DNA from: Rhodoferax sp. | GTDB taxonomy: Bacteria > Pseudomonadota > Gammaproteobacteria > Burkholderiales > Burkholderiaceae_C | DNA length: 64,000 nucleotides | Direction of reading: 5' to 3' | Assembly: GCA_019449595.1 (NCBI GenBank) | Contig: JAGRPL010000010.1 | Location: forward strand, 1-64,000 | In this document: positions 1 to 11,915 of the stretch, piece by piece | How the letters are laid out: every line of letters begins with the position of its first letter | How positions within the stretch are numbered: position 1 is the stretch's first letter | The notes under the pieces: generated by a model | The model's database searches: none | What the model was told of the DNA's origin: nothing | What the model saw: the letters and a program-made list of their open reading frames with translations, nothing else | Made by a program: the position numbers and the translations under genes

Positions 1-2205
1 CAGGCGCCAGGCGTGCAGCAGCGGCTCGGTGTAGCCGCTGGGTTGCACCAGGCCCTTGAACACCAGATCGGTCGCGGCCTTGTAGGCCATGCTGGTGGCA
101 AAGTTGCCGGCCATTTTCTTGTACAGCTTGTCGCCGGCGTTTTGCTTGTCCACCACGGCTGCCATGCGCTGGAAGGTCTCTTCCACCTGGGCCTTGGTCA
201 CCACGCCGTGGTGCAGCCAGTTGGCCATGTGCTGGCTGGAGATGCGCAGCGTGGCGCGGTCTTCCATCAGGCCGATGTTGTTGATGTCAGGCACCTTGGA
301 ACAGCCCACGCCTTGGTCGATCCAGCGCACCACGTAGCCCAGAATGCCCTGGGCGTTGTTGTCCAGCTCCGCCTGCTTCTCGGCGGCGCTCCAGTTGGGC
401 GTGGCGGTGACGGGAACCTGCAGCAGGTTGTTCAGGATGGCGTCGCGTTCCTTGTTGTAGTTGGTCTTTTCCAGTTCCTTCTGCACGTCGCTGACGAGCA
501 CCTGGTGGTAGTGCAGGGCGTGCAGCGTGGCGCCGGTGGGGTTGGGGACCCAGGCGGTGTTGGCGCCGGCCTTGGGGTGGCCGATCTTCTGCTTCATCAT
601 CTCGGCCATCAGGTCGGGGGCGGCCCACATGCCCTTGCCGATCTGGGCCTTGCCGCGTAGGCCGCTGGACAGGCCCACCAGCACGTTGTTCTTCTCGTAC
701 GCCGCAATCCAGGCGCTGGTCTTCATGTCACCCTTGCGGATCATGGGGCCGGCCTGCATGGCGGTGTGCATCTCGTCGCCGGTGCGGTCCAGGAAACCGG
801 TGTTGATGAAGGCCACGCGGCTGGAAGCAGCGGCGATACAGGCCTTCAGGTTCACCGAGGTGCGGCGCTCTTCGTCCATGATGCCCAGCTTGACGGTGCT
901 GTCGGGCAGGCCCAGCATCTTCTCGACGCGGGTGAACAGTTCGGCAGCAAAGGCGGCTTCTGCCGGGCCATGCATCTTGGGCTTGACGATGTAGACCGAG
1001 CCCTTGCGCGAGTTGCGGATGCCGTCCTGCTTGGTGCGCTTCAGGTCATGCATGGCGATGGTGGTGGTGACCACGGCGTCCAGAATTCCTTCCGGAATTT
1101 CCTTCACGCTGCCGTCGGCGGCGGTGTACAGGACGGCCGGGTTGGTCATCAGGTGGCCCACGTTGCGCACGAACATGAGGCTGCGGCCATGCAGGGTGAC
1201 CTTCTTCTTGCCATCGGGGCCGGTGTACACGCGGTCGGCGTTGAGGCCGCGGGTGAGGGTCTTGCCACCCTTCTCAAAGGATTCGACCAGGGTGCCGTTC
1301 AGGATGCCCAGCCAGTTGCTGTAGGCCAGCACCTTGTCGTCGGCATCCACGGCGGCCACGGAGTCTTCCAGGTCCAGGATGGTGGACAGGGCAGCTTCGA
1401 TGACCAGGTCGCTCACGCCGGCGGCATCGCTCTTGCCGATGGGGGTGGCGCGGTTGATGATGATGTCCAGGTGCAGGCCGTTGTGCTGCAGCAGCACGCT
1501 GGAAGGTGCCTTGGCGTCGCCCTGGAAGCCGATGAACTGGGCTTTGTCAGCCAACTTGGAGGTGGTGCCGTCCTTCAGCGTCACGACCAGGTCACCGCCC
1601 TTGACGGCGTAGCCTTGTGAGCCGACGTGCGAACCCTTCTTCAGGGGGGCGGTGCGGTCCAGCACGTGGCGCGCGTAGGCAATGACCTGGCGGCCGCGCT
1701 TGGGGTTGTAGCCCTTGGGGCCGACCTTTTCGCAACCCTTTTCTTCGGAGATCACGTCGGTGCCATACAGCGCGTCGTACAGCGAGCCCCAGCGGGCGTT
1801 GGCGGCGTTCAGGGCGTAGCGGGCGTTCATGATGGGCACCACCAGCTGGGGGCCGGCCTGCTTGGCCAGCTCGTTGTCCACATTGGTCGTGGTGATCTTG
1901 AGCTTGGAGGGGTTGGGCACCAGGTAGCCAATCTTCTCCAGGAAGGCGCGGTAGGCGGGCATGTTGGCGATGGGGCCGGGGTTGGCCTTGTGCCAGGTAT
2001 CGAGCTCGGTCTGCAGGCGGTCGCGCTCGGCCAGCAGGGCGGCGTTCTTGGGGGCGAGGTCGGCCACAATCGCATCAAAGCCGGCCCAGAACGTGGCCGG
2101 GGTCACGCCAGTGCCTGGCAGCACCTGGTCTTCGATGAAACGGTGCAGAACCGTAGCGACCTGCAGGCGGTGTGCCTGGGTGCGGGGAGTGGATGCTGTG
2201 GCCAT
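1..2205 (-). CDS. glcB: malate synthase G, 3' end truncated by window edge
   Basis: Reverse-strand frame open from ATG (CAT at 2203-2205) to position 1, 735 codons without stop: [33 protein letters not shown]...[22 protein letters not shown]...; malate synthase G motifs. Not in the ORF track because it has no stop inside the window. Confidence 0.95.
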   Translation of the reverse strand, partial: MATASTPRTQAHRLQVATVLHRFIEDQVLPGTGVTPATFWAGFDAIVADLAPKNAALLAERDRLQTELDTWHKANPGPIANMPAYRAFLEKIGYLVPNPSKLKITTTNVDNELAKQAGPQLVVPIMNARYALNAANARWGSLYDALYGTDVISEEKGCEKVGPKGYNPKRGRQVIAYARHVLDRTAPLKKGSHVGSQGYAVKGGDLVVTLKDGTTSKLADKAQFIGFQGDAKAPSSVLLQHNGLHLDIIINRATPIGKSDAAGVSDLVIEAALSTILDLEDSVAAVDADDKVLAYSNWLGILNGTLVESFEKGGKTLTRGLNADRVYTGPDGKKKVTLHGRSLMFVRNVGHLMTNPAVLYTAADGSVKEIPEGILDAVVTTTIAMHDLKRTKQDGIRNSRKGSVYIVKPKMHGPAEAAFAAELFTRVEKMLGLPDSTVKLGIMDEERRTSVNLKACIAAASSRVAFINTGFLDRTGDEMHTAMQAGPMIRKGDMKTSAWIAAYEKNNVLVGLSSGLRGKAQIGKGMWAAPDLMAEMMKQKIGHPKAGANTAWVPNPTGATLHALHYHQVLVSDVQKELEKTNYNKERDAILNNLLQVPVTATPNWSAAEKQAELDNNAQGILGYVVRWIDQGVGCSKVPDINNIGLMEDRATLRISSQHMANWLHHGVVTKAQVEETFQRMAAVVDKQNAGDKLYKKMAGNFATSMAYKAATDLVFKGLVQPSGYTEPLLHAWRL

Positions 2206-2386
2206 AGGGAACCTTTCCAATGAACGATGCTGAAAACGGGATAAAAATCGGACGCAAGCCGTGCCCTGCATGCAACGCACACAGGATGGGCCAAGCTACA
2301 AGCGTACTGTATTACATACTTTATATAAAACTATATGGAAAAACATCAATCTATTCGTGACTTTTTTGCATGTAATGCAGGCCGCC

Positions 2387-3571
2387 ATGGATAAGCCCTC
2401 AACCCTGCCCCTGCACGGCATCCGGGTCGTGGAATTCACCCACATGGTCATGGGGCCGACCTGTGGCATGGTGCTGGGCGATCTGGGGGCGGAGGTGATC
2501 AAGGTCGAGCCACTGGCCGGCGACAGCACGCGCAAGCTGCTGGGCAGCGGGGCCGGTTTCTACCCCCTGTTCAACCGCAACAAGAAAAGCATCGCAGTGG
2601 ACATGAAGAGCGTCCAGGGCCGCGAGGTGGTCCTGAAGCTCATTGCCACCGCCGACGTGGTGAGCGAGAACTTCAAGACCGAGACCATGCAGAAGCTCGG
2701 GCTGGACTACGCCACGCTCTCCAAGCTGGACCCGCGCCTGATCTACGTGAGCCACAAGGGCTTCCTGCCCGGCCCCTACGACCACCGCACCGCGCTGGAT
2801 GAGGTGGTGCAGATGATGGGCGGGCTGGCCTACATGACCGGGCGCCCTGGCGACCCGTTGCGTGCCGGCTCCAGCGTGAACGACATCATGGGCGGCATGT
2901 TTGGTGCCATCGGCGCCATGGCCGCGCTGATGCAGCGCCAGCAGACCGGCCGAGGGCAGGAGGTGCAGTCGGCCCTGTACGAGAACAATGTGTTCCTGGT
3001 AGCCCAGCACATGATGCAGTTCGCCGTGACGGGCCAGGCCGCCGCGCCCATGCCGCAGAAGATTTCACCCTGGGGCATCTACGACGTGTTCAGTGTCCGC
3101 GACGGCGGGCAGATCTTTCTGGCCGTGGTGGGCGACACCCAATGGGGCACGTTTTGCCAGGCCTTTGGCTTTGCCGACCTGCAGCAGGACGCGCGCCTGG
3201 CCAGCAACAACGACCGCGTGCGGGCGCGCGACTGGCTGATCCCGTTGCTGCGCGAGCGGCTGGCCTCGCACACGGCCGCGGAACTGGCCACCGTGTTCGA
3301 GGCCCATGGCTTGCCGTTTGCGCCCATTACCGATCCGCAGCACCTGTTTGAGGACCCGCACCTGCGCAAGACCGGCGGCCTGGCGCCCATGACCCTGCCC
3401 GACGGCCGGGAAACGGTGGTGCCCCTGTTGCCGCTCACCCTCAATGGCGAGCGGCTGGGCGTGCGCCAGAACCCGCCCCGGCTGGGGGAACACGGCAGCG
3501 CGCTGTTGCGCAGTCTGGGCTACAGCGCCGAGGCCATAGCCGACCTGCAGGAAGCCGGAATTTTGGGGTAA
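2387..3571 (+). CDS. CaiB/BaiF family CoA-transferase (class III)
   Basis: MDKPSTLPLHGIRVVEFTHMVMGPTCGMVLGDLGAEVIKVEP typical N-terminus; start trimmed from 2261 to 2387. Confidence 0.92.
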   Translation: MDKPSTLPLHGIRVVEFTHMVMGPTCGMVLGDLGAEVIKVEPLAGDSTRKLLGSGAGFYPLFNRNKKSIAVDMKSVQGREVVLKLIATADVVSENFKTETMQKLGLDYATLSKLDPRLIYVSHKGFLPGPYDHRTALDEVVQMMGGLAYMTGRPGDPLRAGSSVNDIMGGMFGAIGAMAALMQRQQTGRGQEVQSALYENNVFLVAQHMMQFAVTGQAAAPMPQKISPWGIYDVFSVRDGGQIFLAVVGDTQWGTFCQAFGFADLQQDARLASNNDRVRARDWLIPLLRERLASHTAAELATVFEAHGLPFAPITDPQHLFEDPHLRKTGGLAPMTLPDGRETVVPLLPLTLNGERLGVRQNPPRLGEHGSALLRSLGYSAEAIADLQEAGILG

Positions 3572-3622
3572 TCAGGGGATTTTTATCTGTACTTGTGACT
3601 TTCATGCGTGTAATCTGCCCGC

Positions 3623-4543
3623 ATGGACAAGCTCAAGCAACTGGAGTCGTTTGTATCAGTGGTCACGCGGGGCAGCCTGACAGCGGCGGCCCACGCCGAG
3701 GGCGTGGCGCCCGCCATCATGGGGCGCCGGCTGGACGCCCTGGAAGAGCGTCTGGGCGTGAAGCTCCTGCTGCGGACCACGCGGCGCCTTACCCTGACCC
3801 ATGAGGGCAGCGCGTTTCTGGAGGATTGCCAGCGCCTGCTGGCGGATCTGGCCAATGCCGAAGCCAGTGTGAGTGCCGGGGGCGTCAAGGCCAGCGGGCA
3901 CTTGCGCATCACGGCGCCGGCCGGTTTCGGTCGTCGGCTGGTGGCGCCGCTGATCCCCCGGTTCCGCGAACTGCATCCGGAGGTGACCATCTCCCTCAAC
4001 CTGAGCGACCGGGTGGTGGATATTGCCGGCGAAGGCTATGACTGCGCCGTGCGGGTGGGTGACATGCCGGATTCTTCCCTTGTGAGCGTGCGGCTGGCGG
4101 ACAACCGGCGCCTGTGCGTGGCGACCCCGGCTTACCTGGCACGCCACGGCACGCCGCAGCATCCCAGTGAGCTGGCGCGTTTCCACTGCCTGACTCTCTC
4201 CAGCGATGCCTCGCAGACCCGTGGCTGGGCGTTCAACGTTCGCAGAGACCAAGGAGCGGAAGTGGTCCATCTCAAGCCCGCTGGGCCTATGGATTGCTCG
4301 GACGGCCAGGTGCTGCACGACTGGTGCCTGGCGGGTTTTGGCATTGCCTGGCGCAGCACCTGGGAGGTGGAGGCGGAAATTGCCGCCGGGGCGCTGGTGG
4401 CGGTGCTGGAGGACTTTGCCGCGCCGCCCAATGGCATCTACGCCGTATTTCCGCAGCGCAAGCACCTGCCGCTGCGGGTGCGCCTGTGGATTGACTTCCT
4501 CAAACAGCACTACGGCAGGCCCGGCTTCTGGCGCGCGCCGTAG
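3623..4543 (+). CDS. LysR family transcriptional regulator
   Basis: MDKLKQLESFVSVVTRGSLTAAAHAEGVAPAIMGRRLDALEERLGVKLLLRTTRRLTLT HTH plus substrate-binding domain. Confidence 0.93.
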   Translation: MDKLKQLESFVSVVTRGSLTAAAHAEGVAPAIMGRRLDALEERLGVKLLLRTTRRLTLTHEGSAFLEDCQRLLADLANAEASVSAGGVKASGHLRITAPAGFGRRLVAPLIPRFRELHPEVTISLNLSDRVVDIAGEGYDCAVRVGDMPDSSLVSVRLADNRRLCVATPAYLARHGTPQHPSELARFHCLTLSSDASQTRGWAFNVRRDQGAEVVHLKPAGPMDCSDGQVLHDWCLAGFGIAWRSTWEVEAEIAAGALVAVLEDFAAPPNGIYAVFPQRKHLPLRVRLWIDFLKQHYGRPGFWRAP

Positions 4544-4552
4544 CACCAGGGC

Positions 4553-5377
4553 TTACTGGGCGCCGAACTCGTCGCCCAGTTCGCGGGCGCGCTGCTGCGC
4601 CGCCTGCATGGCACGGATGAAGCGGGCCTTCATGTCATCGTGTTCCATGGACGTGATGGCGGCGTAGGTGGTGCCGCCCTTGGACGTGACCCGCTGGCGC
4701 AAGATCTCCGGGGGTTCGTCCGACGAGCGGGCCAATTCGCCGGCGCCAATGAAGGTGGCTACGGCCAGCTGGTAGGCCTGTTCCCGGTCCAGGCCCATTT
4801 CGGCGCCGGCGGTCGCCATGGCTTCCATGAAATAGAACATGTAGGCGGGGCCCGAACCGGAGAGCGCAGTCACGGCGTCGAGCTGCTCTTCGCCGCGCAG
4901 CCACAGGAACTCGCCAGTGGTGCCGATCACGCGTTCGGCCTGGTGGCGACCGGCTTCGTTGACCGCGGGCCGGGCATAGAGGGCCGTGATGCCCTTGCCA
5001 ATGAGGGCGGGCGTATTGGGCATGGCCCGGATGACGCGTTCGCTGCCCAGCCAGCGGGCGATGCTGTCGGAGCGGATGCCGGCGGCAACACTCAGGTGCA
5101 GGGCGTCGGCCGTGTAGGCCTTGACCTGCAGAGCCGCCTCGTGAAAGGATTGCGGCTTGACCGCCCACAGCACGAGAGACGCCCGGCTCAAAAAGGGGCC
5201 GGCCTCGGGCTGTGCGGCAATGCCAAACTGGGCCGCAAGCCGCTCCCGGGTCTCGGCAAACGGTTCCACGACGTCGATGTGGTCGACCGGGAAGCCCTGT
5301 TTGACCAGGCCGCTGATAATGGCACTGGCCATGTTCCCGCCGCCAATGAAGGCAATGCGCTCATTCACGCTCATCAT
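4553..5377 (-). CDS. proC: pyrroline-5-carboxylate reductase
   Basis: MMSVNERIAFIGGGNMASAIISGLVKQG...TALSGSGPAYMFYFMEAM...RQRVTSKGGTTYAAI. Confidence 0.95.
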   Translation of the reverse strand: MMSVNERIAFIGGGNMASAIISGLVKQGFPVDHIDVVEPFAETRERLAAQFGIAAQPEAGPFLSRASLVLWAVKPQSFHEAALQVKAYTADALHLSVAAGIRSDSIARWLGSERVIRAMPNTPALIGKGITALYARPAVNEAGRHQAERVIGTTGEFLWLRGEEQLDAVTALSGSGPAYMFYFMEAMATAGAEMGLDREQAYQLAVATFIGAGELARSSDEPPEILRQRVTSKGGTTYAAITSMEHDDMKARFIRAMQAAQQRARELGDEFGAQ

Positions 5378-5496
5378 GTAGTCCTCTGTAGTCCGGGGTC
5401 CATGCCGCGGCATCCCCGGGGCGCCATTGTCGCAGGGTCGCCAGGCGTGCGCGGGGTGCCCGGGGCAACTATTTGCACAGGCGCCTACAAAAAGTG

Positions 5497-5525
5497 TTGA
5501 CGGGGCCTGGAAACGCTGGCATACT
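5497..5525 (+). promoter_or_regulatory. putative sigma-70 promoter of the spc/alpha operon (TTGACG-N17-CATACT)
   Basis: TTGACG at 5497-5502, 17-nt spacer, CATACT at 5520-5525; lies between divergent proC and rplN. Confidence 0.55.
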
Positions 5526-5679
5526 AGCGGGCTTCGCTTGTAAAAGTACGAAGTTTCTGCCCAAATGGATGCGATGTGAGTGGTTCATGTCGCAAACAGC
5601 GGGCCCAAGACTGACCTGGTGTTGGTATTTGCCGGACTCTCGGCGGGTGCTGCTCCTGGTGCAAGTTGGGAATATTGAA

Positions 5680-6048
5680 ATGATCCAGACTGAATCTCGA
5701 TTGGAAGTTGCCGACAATACCGGCGCTAAGTCCGTCCTGTGCATCAAGGTGCTGGGTGGTTCTAAGCGTCGCTATGCGAGCGTTGGCGACATCATCAAAG
5801 TTAGCATCAAGGAAGCTGCTCCCCGCGGACGCGTCAAAAAAGGCGAGGTTTACAGCGCGGTTGTGGTTCGTACGGCCAAGGGCATTCGCCGTGGCGACGG
5901 TTCCTTGGTGAAGTTCGACGGCAATGCGGCAGTGTTGCTGAATGCCAAGTTGGAGCCTATCGGCACCCGTATCTTTGGACCTGTCACGCGTGAATTGCGT
6001 ACGGAAAAGTTCATGAAGATCGTGTCCCTGGCCCCTGAAGTTTTGTAA
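5680..6048 (+). CDS. rplN: 50S ribosomal protein L14
   Basis: [37 protein letters not shown]; start at 5680, not 5473. Confidence 0.98.
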   Translation: MIQTESRLEVADNTGAKSVLCIKVLGGSKRRYASVGDIIKVSIKEAAPRGRVKKGEVYSAVVVRTAKGIRRGDGSLVKFDGNAAVLLNAKLEPIGTRIFGPVTRELRTEKFMKIVSLAPEVL

Positions 6049-6057
6049 GGACACGCC

Positions 6058-6378
6058 ATGAACAAGATTCGCAAAGGCGACCAAGTCATCGTTATCGCGG
6101 GACGTGATAAGGGTAAGCGCGGGACGGTGTCTCTGCGCAAGGACGACTCCCATCTGGTGGTCGATGGTGTCAACTTGGTGAAAAAACACACCAAGCCAAA
6201 CCCCATGAAGGGTACGACCGGCGGCATCGTTGAAAAGACCATGCCTATTCACCAGTCCAATGTGGCCATTTTCAATGCCGCAACTGGTAAGGCTGATCGT
6301 GTTGGTATCAAGGTGCTGGCTGACGGTACGCGCACTCGCGTTTACAAGTCGAGCGGCGAAGAAATCAAGGTGGCATAA
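6058..6378 (+). CDS. rplX: 50S ribosomal protein L24
   Basis: [24 protein letters not shown]. Confidence 0.98.
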   Translation: MNKIRKGDQVIVIAGRDKGKRGTVSLRKDDSHLVVDGVNLVKKHTKPNPMKGTTGGIVEKTMPIHQSNVAIFNAATGKADRVGIKVLADGTRTRVYKSSGEEIKVA

Positions 6379-6380
6379 GC

Positions 6381-6920
6381 ATGGCTCGTCTGCAACAACA
6401 CTACCGCGAAAAATTGGCGCCCGAGTTGATGGCCAAGTTCGGCTACACCTCTGCAATGCAGGTTCCGCGTCTCACCAAGATCACCTTGAACATGGGTGTG
6501 AGCGAGGCCGTGGCTGACAAGAAGGTCATGGACCACGCTGTGAGCGACCTGACCAAGATTGCTGGCCAGAAGCCTGTCGTCACCCTGTCCAAGAAAGCTA
6601 TCGCTGGTTTCAAGATTCGCGAGAATCAGGCGATTGGCTGCATGGTTACCCTGCGTGGCGTTCAGATGTACGAATTCCTGGATCGCTTCGTGACCGTGGC
6701 CCTGCCCCGTGTGCGTGACTTCCGTGGTATTTCTGGTCGTTCGTTCGATGGTCGTGGCAACTACAACATCGGCGTTAAAGAGCAGATCATTTTCCCTGAG
6801 ATTGAATATGACAAGGTGGATGCCTTGCGCGGCCTCAATATCAGCATCACCACGACGGCAAAGACCGATGAAGAGTGCAAGGCGCTCCTCGCTGGTTTCC
6901 GTTTCCCGTTCAAGAACTGA
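6381..6920 (+). CDS. rplE: 50S ribosomal protein L5
   Basis: [39 protein letters not shown]. Confidence 0.98.
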   Translation: MARLQQHYREKLAPELMAKFGYTSAMQVPRLTKITLNMGVSEAVADKKVMDHAVSDLTKIAGQKPVVTLSKKAIAGFKIRENQAIGCMVTLRGVQMYEFLDRFVTVALPRVRDFRGISGRSFDGRGNYNIGVKEQIIFPEIEYDKVDALRGLNISITTTAKTDEECKALLAGFRFPFKN

Positions 6921-6928
6921 GGTGACCT

Positions 6929-7234
6929 GTGGCTAAAATGGCTTTAATCGAGCGCGAGCTCAAGCGCGACAAGTTGGCTGCTAAGTACGCCAAGAAATAC
7001 GCTGAACTGAAGGCAATTGCCGGTGACGCCAAGCGCACCGACGAAGAGCGTGCTGCCGCCCGTCTGGGTCTGCAGAAGCTCCCACGCAATGCCAACCCAA
7101 CCCGCCAACGCAACCGTTGCGCCATTACTGGACGCCCCCGTGGCACGTTCCAGCATTTTGGCCTCGGTCGCGCCAAGATTCGTGAAATGGCCTTTGCAGG
7201 GGAAATCCCCGGCATCGTCAAGGCCAGCTGGTAA
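6929..7234 (+). CDS. rpsN: 30S ribosomal protein S14
   Basis: [21 protein letters not shown]...[22 protein letters not shown] start. Confidence 0.98.
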   Translation: MAKMALIERELKRDKLAAKYAKKYAELKAIAGDAKRTDEERAAARLGLQKLPRNANPTRQRNRCAITGRPRGTFQHFGLGRAKIREMAFAGEIPGIVKASW

Positions 7235-7252
7235 GCGACAGGAGAACCAAAC

Positions 7253-7648
7253 ATGAGCATGAGTGATCCCATCGCTGACTTGTTGACACGCATTCGCAAC
7301 GCACAAATGGTGGCCAAGACCACCGTGTCTGTGCCTTCTTCCAAAGTGAAGGTTGCCATTGCCCAAGTGTTGAAAGACGAAGGCTATATTGATGGTTTCA
7401 AGGTTTCTACGGCCGGCGGCAAGTCCGAGCTGGAAATTGCCTTGAAGTACTACGCTGGCCGCCCGGTCATCGAACGCATTGAGCGCGTGAGCCGTCCTGG
7501 CCTGCGCGTCTACCGCGGTAGCGATGCAATCCCCCAGGTCCAGAACGGACTGGGCGTTGCGATCGTGACCACGCCCAAGGGCGTCATGACTGATCGCAAG
7601 GCGCGCGCTACCGGTGTCGGTGGCGAAGTCCTGTGCTACGTCGCTTAA
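7253..7648 (+). CDS. rpsH: 30S ribosomal protein S8
   Basis: [20 protein letters not shown]. Confidence 0.98.
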   Translation: MSMSDPIADLLTRIRNAQMVAKTTVSVPSSKVKVAIAQVLKDEGYIDGFKVSTAGGKSELEIALKYYAGRPVIERIERVSRPGLRVYRGSDAIPQVQNGLGVAIVTTPKGVMTDRKARATGVGGEVLCYVA

Positions 7649-7672
7649 CACTACATTGAGGAGAAATTAAAA

Positions 7673-8206
7673 ATGTCCCGTGTAGGTAAACTCCCCGTTG
7701 CTGTTCCAGCTGGCGTGGATGTGTCGATCAAAGACAATCATATTAGTGTCAAGGGTTCCGGCGGCGCTTTGCAGCTGACCGTGAATGCCCTGGTGAACGT
7801 GGTGAGCGAAGCTGGCAAGCTGAGCTTCCAGCCCGCCAATGCTTCCCGTGAAGCCGATGCCATGTCCGGTACCATGCGCCAGTTGGTCAACAACATGGTT
7901 GTGGGTGTCACCAAGGGTTTCGAGAAGAAGCTTAGCCTGATTGGCGTGGGTTACAAGGCCCAGGCTACGGGTGCCAAGCTGAATCTGGCTGTTGGCTACT
8001 CGCATCCGGTCAATATCGACATGCCTGCTGGCATTGCAGTTGCAACGCCAACGCCGACTGAGATCGTGATCAAGGGCGCAGACCGTCAGCGCGTAGGCCA
8101 AGTGGCTGCTGAGATTCGTGCCGTTCGTCCGCCAGAGCCCTATAAGGGCAAGGGCATCCGCTATGCGGACGAGAAGATCACAATCAAAGAAACCAAGAAG
8201 AAATAA
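7673..8206 (+). CDS. rplF: 50S ribosomal protein L6
   Basis: [19 protein letters not shown]...[16 protein letters not shown]. Confidence 0.98.
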   Translation: MSRVGKLPVAVPAGVDVSIKDNHISVKGSGGALQLTVNALVNVVSEAGKLSFQPANASREADAMSGTMRQLVNNMVVGVTKGFEKKLSLIGVGYKAQATGAKLNLAVGYSHPVNIDMPAGIAVATPTPTEIVIKGADRQRVGQVAAEIRAVRPPEPYKGKGIRYADEKITIKETKKK

Positions 8207-8217
8207 GGAGCTGCAAC

Positions 8218-8583
8218 ATGTTGACCAAAAAAGAGCAGCGTCTTCGCAGGGCCCGTCAGACCCGCATCCGGATCGCAAACCAGGGCGTGGCCCGTTTGAC
8301 GGTAAACCGCACCAACCTGCACATCTACGCCAGTGTTATCTCTGGCGACGGTGGCAAGGTGCTGGCAACCGCATCCACGGCCGAGGCCGAAGTGCGCAAG
8401 TCCTTGGGCGGTGCAGGCAAAGGCGGCAATGTCGCTGCTGCCCAAATCATTGGCAAGCGTCTGGCAGAGAAGGCCAAGGCGGTTGGTGTCGAGAAAGTTG
8501 CGTTTGATCGTGCAGGTTTTGCGTACCATGGCCGCGTCAAGGCGCTGGCTGATGCGGCACGTGAAGCTGGCTTGCAGTTCTAA
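8218..8583 (+). CDS. rplR: 50S ribosomal protein L18
   Basis: [19 protein letters not shown]...[26 protein letters not shown]. Confidence 0.98.
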   Translation: MLTKKEQRLRRARQTRIRIANQGVARLTVNRTNLHIYASVISGDGGKVLATASTAEAEVRKSLGGAGKGGNVAAAQIIGKRLAEKAKAVGVEKVAFDRAGFAYHGRVKALADAAREAGLQF

Positions 8584-8600
8584 GCAGATCGGAAATAAAG

Positions 8601-9125
8601 ATGGCTAAAGTTCAAGCGAAAATGCAGGGTAAGGCTGAAGGGCCTGAGGACGGCCTGCGCGAGAAGATGATCGCGATCAATCGCGTCACCAAAGTGGTTA
8701 AGGGCGGCCGTATCCTCGGTTTTGCTGCACTGACCGTGGTGGGTGACGGCGAAGGTCGCATTGGCATGGGCAAGGGCAAATCCAAGGAAGTTCCTGCAGC
8801 AGTGCAGAAGGCCATGGAAGAAGCGCGTCGCAACATGATCAAGGTGTCGCTCAAGAATGGTTCCATCCACCACCAGGTGAATGGTCACCACGGTGCGGCC
8901 AACGTCATGATGGCTCCTGCTCCCAAGGGTACCGGCATCATTGCTGGCGGTCCTATGCGCGCAGTTTTTGAGGTGGTGGGTATCACCGATATCGTGGCCA
9001 AGAGCCATGGTTCGTCCAACCCCTACAACATGGTTCGCGCCACTTTGGATGCGCTGTCGGTGTCTACGACTCCTTCGGAAGTTGCAGCCAAGCGCGGCAA
9101 GACCGTTGAAGAGATCTTCGTTTGA
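8601..9125 (+). CDS. rpsE: 30S ribosomal protein S5
   Basis: [44 protein letters not shown]. Confidence 0.98.
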   Translation: MAKVQAKMQGKAEGPEDGLREKMIAINRVTKVVKGGRILGFAALTVVGDGEGRIGMGKGKSKEVPAAVQKAMEEARRNMIKVSLKNGSIHHQVNGHHGAANVMMAPAPKGTGIIAGGPMRAVFEVVGITDIVAKSHGSSNPYNMVRATLDALSVSTTPSEVAAKRGKTVEEIFV

Positions 9126-9139
9126 TCGGAGACTTGCAA

Positions 9140-9322
9140 ATGACTACACAACAAACCGTAAAAATCCAGTTGGTCCGCAGTCCAATTGGTTGCAAGGAAT
9201 CCCACCGCGCCACTGTGCGTGGCTTGGGTTTGCGCAAACTTCGCAGCACCAGCGAGCTGGTGGACACGCCCGAAGTGCGCGGCATGATTAACAAGATCAG
9301 TTACCTGGTCAGAGTGCTCTAA
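9140..9322 (+). CDS. rpmD: 50S ribosomal protein L30
   Basis: [37 protein letters not shown] at 9140. Confidence 0.97.
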   Translation: MTTQQTVKIQLVRSPIGCKESHRATVRGLGLRKLRSTSELVDTPEVRGMINKISYLVRVL

Positions 9323-9332
9323 GGAGTTGATG

Positions 9333-9764
9333 ATGGAACTCAATAGCATTAAGCCTGCTGACGGTGCCAAGCACGCCAAGCGTCGCGTTGGTCGCGGTAT
9401 CGGATCGGGTCTCGGCAAGACCGCAGGCCGTGGCCACAAGGGTCAGAAGTCCCGCGCTGGCGGCTACCACAAGGTTGGCTTTGAAGGCGGTCAGATGCCC
9501 ATGCATCGCCGTTTGCCCAAGCGCGGCTTCAAGTCGCAGCTGCTGAAATTCAATGCCGAAGTCACGCTGACGACGCTGGAAGCACTGGGCTTGCCCGAAG
9601 TGGATCTGCTGACGCTCAAGCAAGCTGGCATGGTGGGTCAATTGGCCAAGGTTGTGAAAGTCATCAACACCGGAACGATTGCCAAGGCAGTCAAGCTCAC
9701 GGGTATTGGTGCCACAGCGGGTGCCAAGGCTGCGATTGAAGCGGCCGGTGGTAGCGTCGCCTGA
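9333..9764 (+). CDS. rplO: 50S ribosomal protein L15
   Basis: [47 protein letters not shown] at 9321. Confidence 0.97.
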   Translation: MELNSIKPADGAKHAKRRVGRGIGSGLGKTAGRGHKGQKSRAGGYHKVGFEGGQMPMHRRLPKRGFKSQLLKFNAEVTLTTLEALGLPEVDLLTLKQAGMVGQLAKVVKVINTGTIAKAVKLTGIGATAGAKAAIEAAGGSVA

Positions 9765-9787
9765 TTCACAAGCTGAAAGAGAAACAA

Positions 9788-11098
9788 GTGGCAACTAACG
9801 CAGCACAAATTGCAAAGACGGGAAAGTTCGGTGATTTGCGTCGCCGGCTCGTGTTTTTGTTGCTCGCGCTGGTGGTGTACCGCGTTGGCGCGCACATACC
9901 GGTGCCGGGCATTGATCCTGCGCAGTTGCAGCAATTGTTCAAGGGTCAGCAAGGCGGCATCCTGAGCCTGTTCAACATGTTCTCGGGTGGTGCCTTGTCC
10001 CGGTTCACGGTCTTTGCGTTGGGGATCATGCCGTATATCTCGGCTTCGATCATCATGCAGTTGCTGACCTATGTCTTGCCGACTTTCGAGCAATTGAAGA
10101 AGGAAGGCGAGGCAGGGCGGCGCAAGATCACGCAGTACACCCGCTACGGCACGCTGGGGCTGGCATTGTTCCAGTCGCTGGGCATCGCCATGGCGCTGGA
10201 ATCGTCTGCAGGACTGGTGATTGCCCCCGGTTTTGGCTTCCGGTTGACATCGGTGGTTACGTTGACGGCAGGAACCATGTTCCTGATGTGGCTGGGTGAA
10301 CAGATTACCGAGCGCGGCTTGGGCAACGGAATTTCGATTCTGATTTTCGGCGGCATTGCTGCCGGACTGCCCACGGCCATTGGCGGTTTGCTGGAACTGG
10401 TGCGCACCGGTGCAATGAGCATTATTGTTGCGTTGCTGGTAGTGGTGCTGGTTGCCCTAGTAACGTACTTTGTGGTGTTCGTGGAGCGTGGTCAGCGCAA
10501 GATTCTGGTGAACTATGCGCGTCGCCAGGTGGGTAACAAGGTTTATGGTGGGCAGTCTTCCCACCTGCCTTTGAAGCTCAACATGGCGGGTGTGATTCCC
10601 CCGATCTTCGCGTCGTCGATCATTTTGTTGCCGGCAACAGTTGCCAACTGGTTTAGCTCGGGTGATTCCATGCGCTGGTTGAAGGACATTGCCAGCACGT
10701 TGAGCCCCGGCCAGCCGATCTACGTCATGCTGTACGCTGCCGCGATTGTTTTCTTCTGCTTTTTCTACACGGCCCTGGTGTTCAATAGCCGCGAAACAGC
10801 AGACAACCTGAAGAAGAGCGGTGCGTTCATTCCTGGCATTCGGCCTGGAGACCAGACGGCAAAGCATATTGATAAAATCCTGCTTCGCCTGACGCTTGCG
10901 GGTGCAATCTACATCACGTTCGTGTGTCTGTTGCCCGAGTTCCTGATCTTGAAGTACAACGTGCCGTTTTATTTTGGCGGCACCTCGCTTCTGATCATTG
11001 TGGTGGTGACCATGGATTTCATGGCCCAGGTTCAGAATTACATGATGTCGCAGCAGTACGAATCCTTGTTGAAGAAGGCGAACTTTAAAGCTTCTTGA
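9788..11098 (+). CDS. secY: preprotein translocase subunit SecY
   Basis: [30 protein letters not shown]...; multiple TM; GTG start. Confidence 0.97.
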   Translation: MATNAAQIAKTGKFGDLRRRLVFLLLALVVYRVGAHIPVPGIDPAQLQQLFKGQQGGILSLFNMFSGGALSRFTVFALGIMPYISASIIMQLLTYVLPTFEQLKKEGEAGRRKITQYTRYGTLGLALFQSLGIAMALESSAGLVIAPGFGFRLTSVVTLTAGTMFLMWLGEQITERGLGNGISILIFGGIAAGLPTAIGGLLELVRTGAMSIIVALLVVVLVALVTYFVVFVERGQRKILVNYARRQVGNKVYGGQSSHLPLKLNMAGVIPPIFASSIILLPATVANWFSSGDSMRWLKDIASTLSPGQPIYVMLYAAAIVFFCFFYTALVFNSRETADNLKKSGAFIPGIRPGDQTAKHIDKILLRLTLAGAIYITFVCLLPEFLILKYNVPFYFGGTSLLIIVVVTMDFMAQVQNYMMSQQYESLLKKANFKAS

Positions 11099-11112
11099 GA
11101 TAGTGAATACAA

Positions 11113-11331
11113 ATGTCTAAAGACGATGTAATTCAGATGCAGGGAGAAGTGGTTGAAAACCTGCCAAACGCGACTTTTCGTGTGAAGCTGGAAAATGGCC
11201 ATGTAGTGTTGGGTCATATTTCCGGGAAGATGCGGATGCATTACATCCGGATATTGCCGGGTGACAAGGTTACCGTTGAGCTGACCCCGTATGACCTGAG
11301 TCGTGCGCGGATTGTGTTTAGAGCCAAGTAA
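11113..11331 (+). CDS. infA: translation initiation factor IF-1
   Basis: [53 protein letters not shown]. Confidence 0.97.
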   Translation: MSKDDVIQMQGEVVENLPNATFRVKLENGHVVLGHISGKMRMHYIRILPGDKVTVELTPYDLSRARIVFRAK

Positions 11332-11392
11332 TTGAGCGCAGGTTCCGCGCGATTCAAAGTCGGAACGAGCGAAGAGTTTTAGGAGAGCAAAA

Positions 11393-11506
11393 ATGAAAGT
11401 TTCGGCTTCGGTCAAAAAAATTTGCCGTAACTGCAAAATCATCCGTCGCAAGGGTGTTGTTCGTGTGATCTGTACGGATCCACGCCACAAGCAGCGGCAG
11501 GGTTAA
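11393..11506 (+). CDS. rpmJ: 50S ribosomal protein L36 (37 aa; absent from the ORF track)
   Basis: Manual translation: [37 protein letters not shown]; preceded by AGGAG. Confidence 0.97.
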   Translation: MKVSASVKKICRNCKIIRRKGVVRVICTDPRHKQRQG

Positions 11507-11530
11507 TTGCAAGAGTTTTAGAGGACGAAA

Positions 11531-11896
11531 ATGGCACGTATCGCTGGCATCAATATTCCGCCGCAACAGCATTCTGAAATTGGCTTGACTGCCATTTTCG
11601 GTATCGGTCGCACCCGCGCTCGCAAAATTTGCGAAGCCTGTGGCATTGCTTATTCCAAGAAGGTCAAGGACTTGACCGACGGTGATCTGGAGAAAATCCG
11701 TGATCAGATCGCCCAGTTTACAATCGAGGGTGATTTGCGTCGTGAAACGACGATGAACATCAAGCGATTGATGGACATTGGATGCTACCGCGGATTCCGT
11801 CACCGCCGCGGCTTGCCGATGCGTGGTCAGCGTACCCGCACGAACGCCCGTACCCGCAAAGGCCCGCGTAAGGCTGCTGCGTCATTGAAGAAATAA
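11531..11896 (+). CDS. rpsM: 30S ribosomal protein S13
   Basis: [30 protein letters not shown]. Confidence 0.98.
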   Translation: MARIAGINIPPQQHSEIGLTAIFGIGRTRARKICEACGIAYSKKVKDLTDGDLEKIRDQIAQFTIEGDLRRETTMNIKRLMDIGCYRGFRHRRGLPMRGQRTRTNARTRKGPRKAAASLKK

Positions 11897-11915
11897 CAGG
11901 GATTGAGAAACCACC

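Noticed and set aside
13-2233. Plus-strand ORFs at the left edge
   Set aside because: Antisense to malate synthase G, which is open across the window edge and thus absent from the ORF track.
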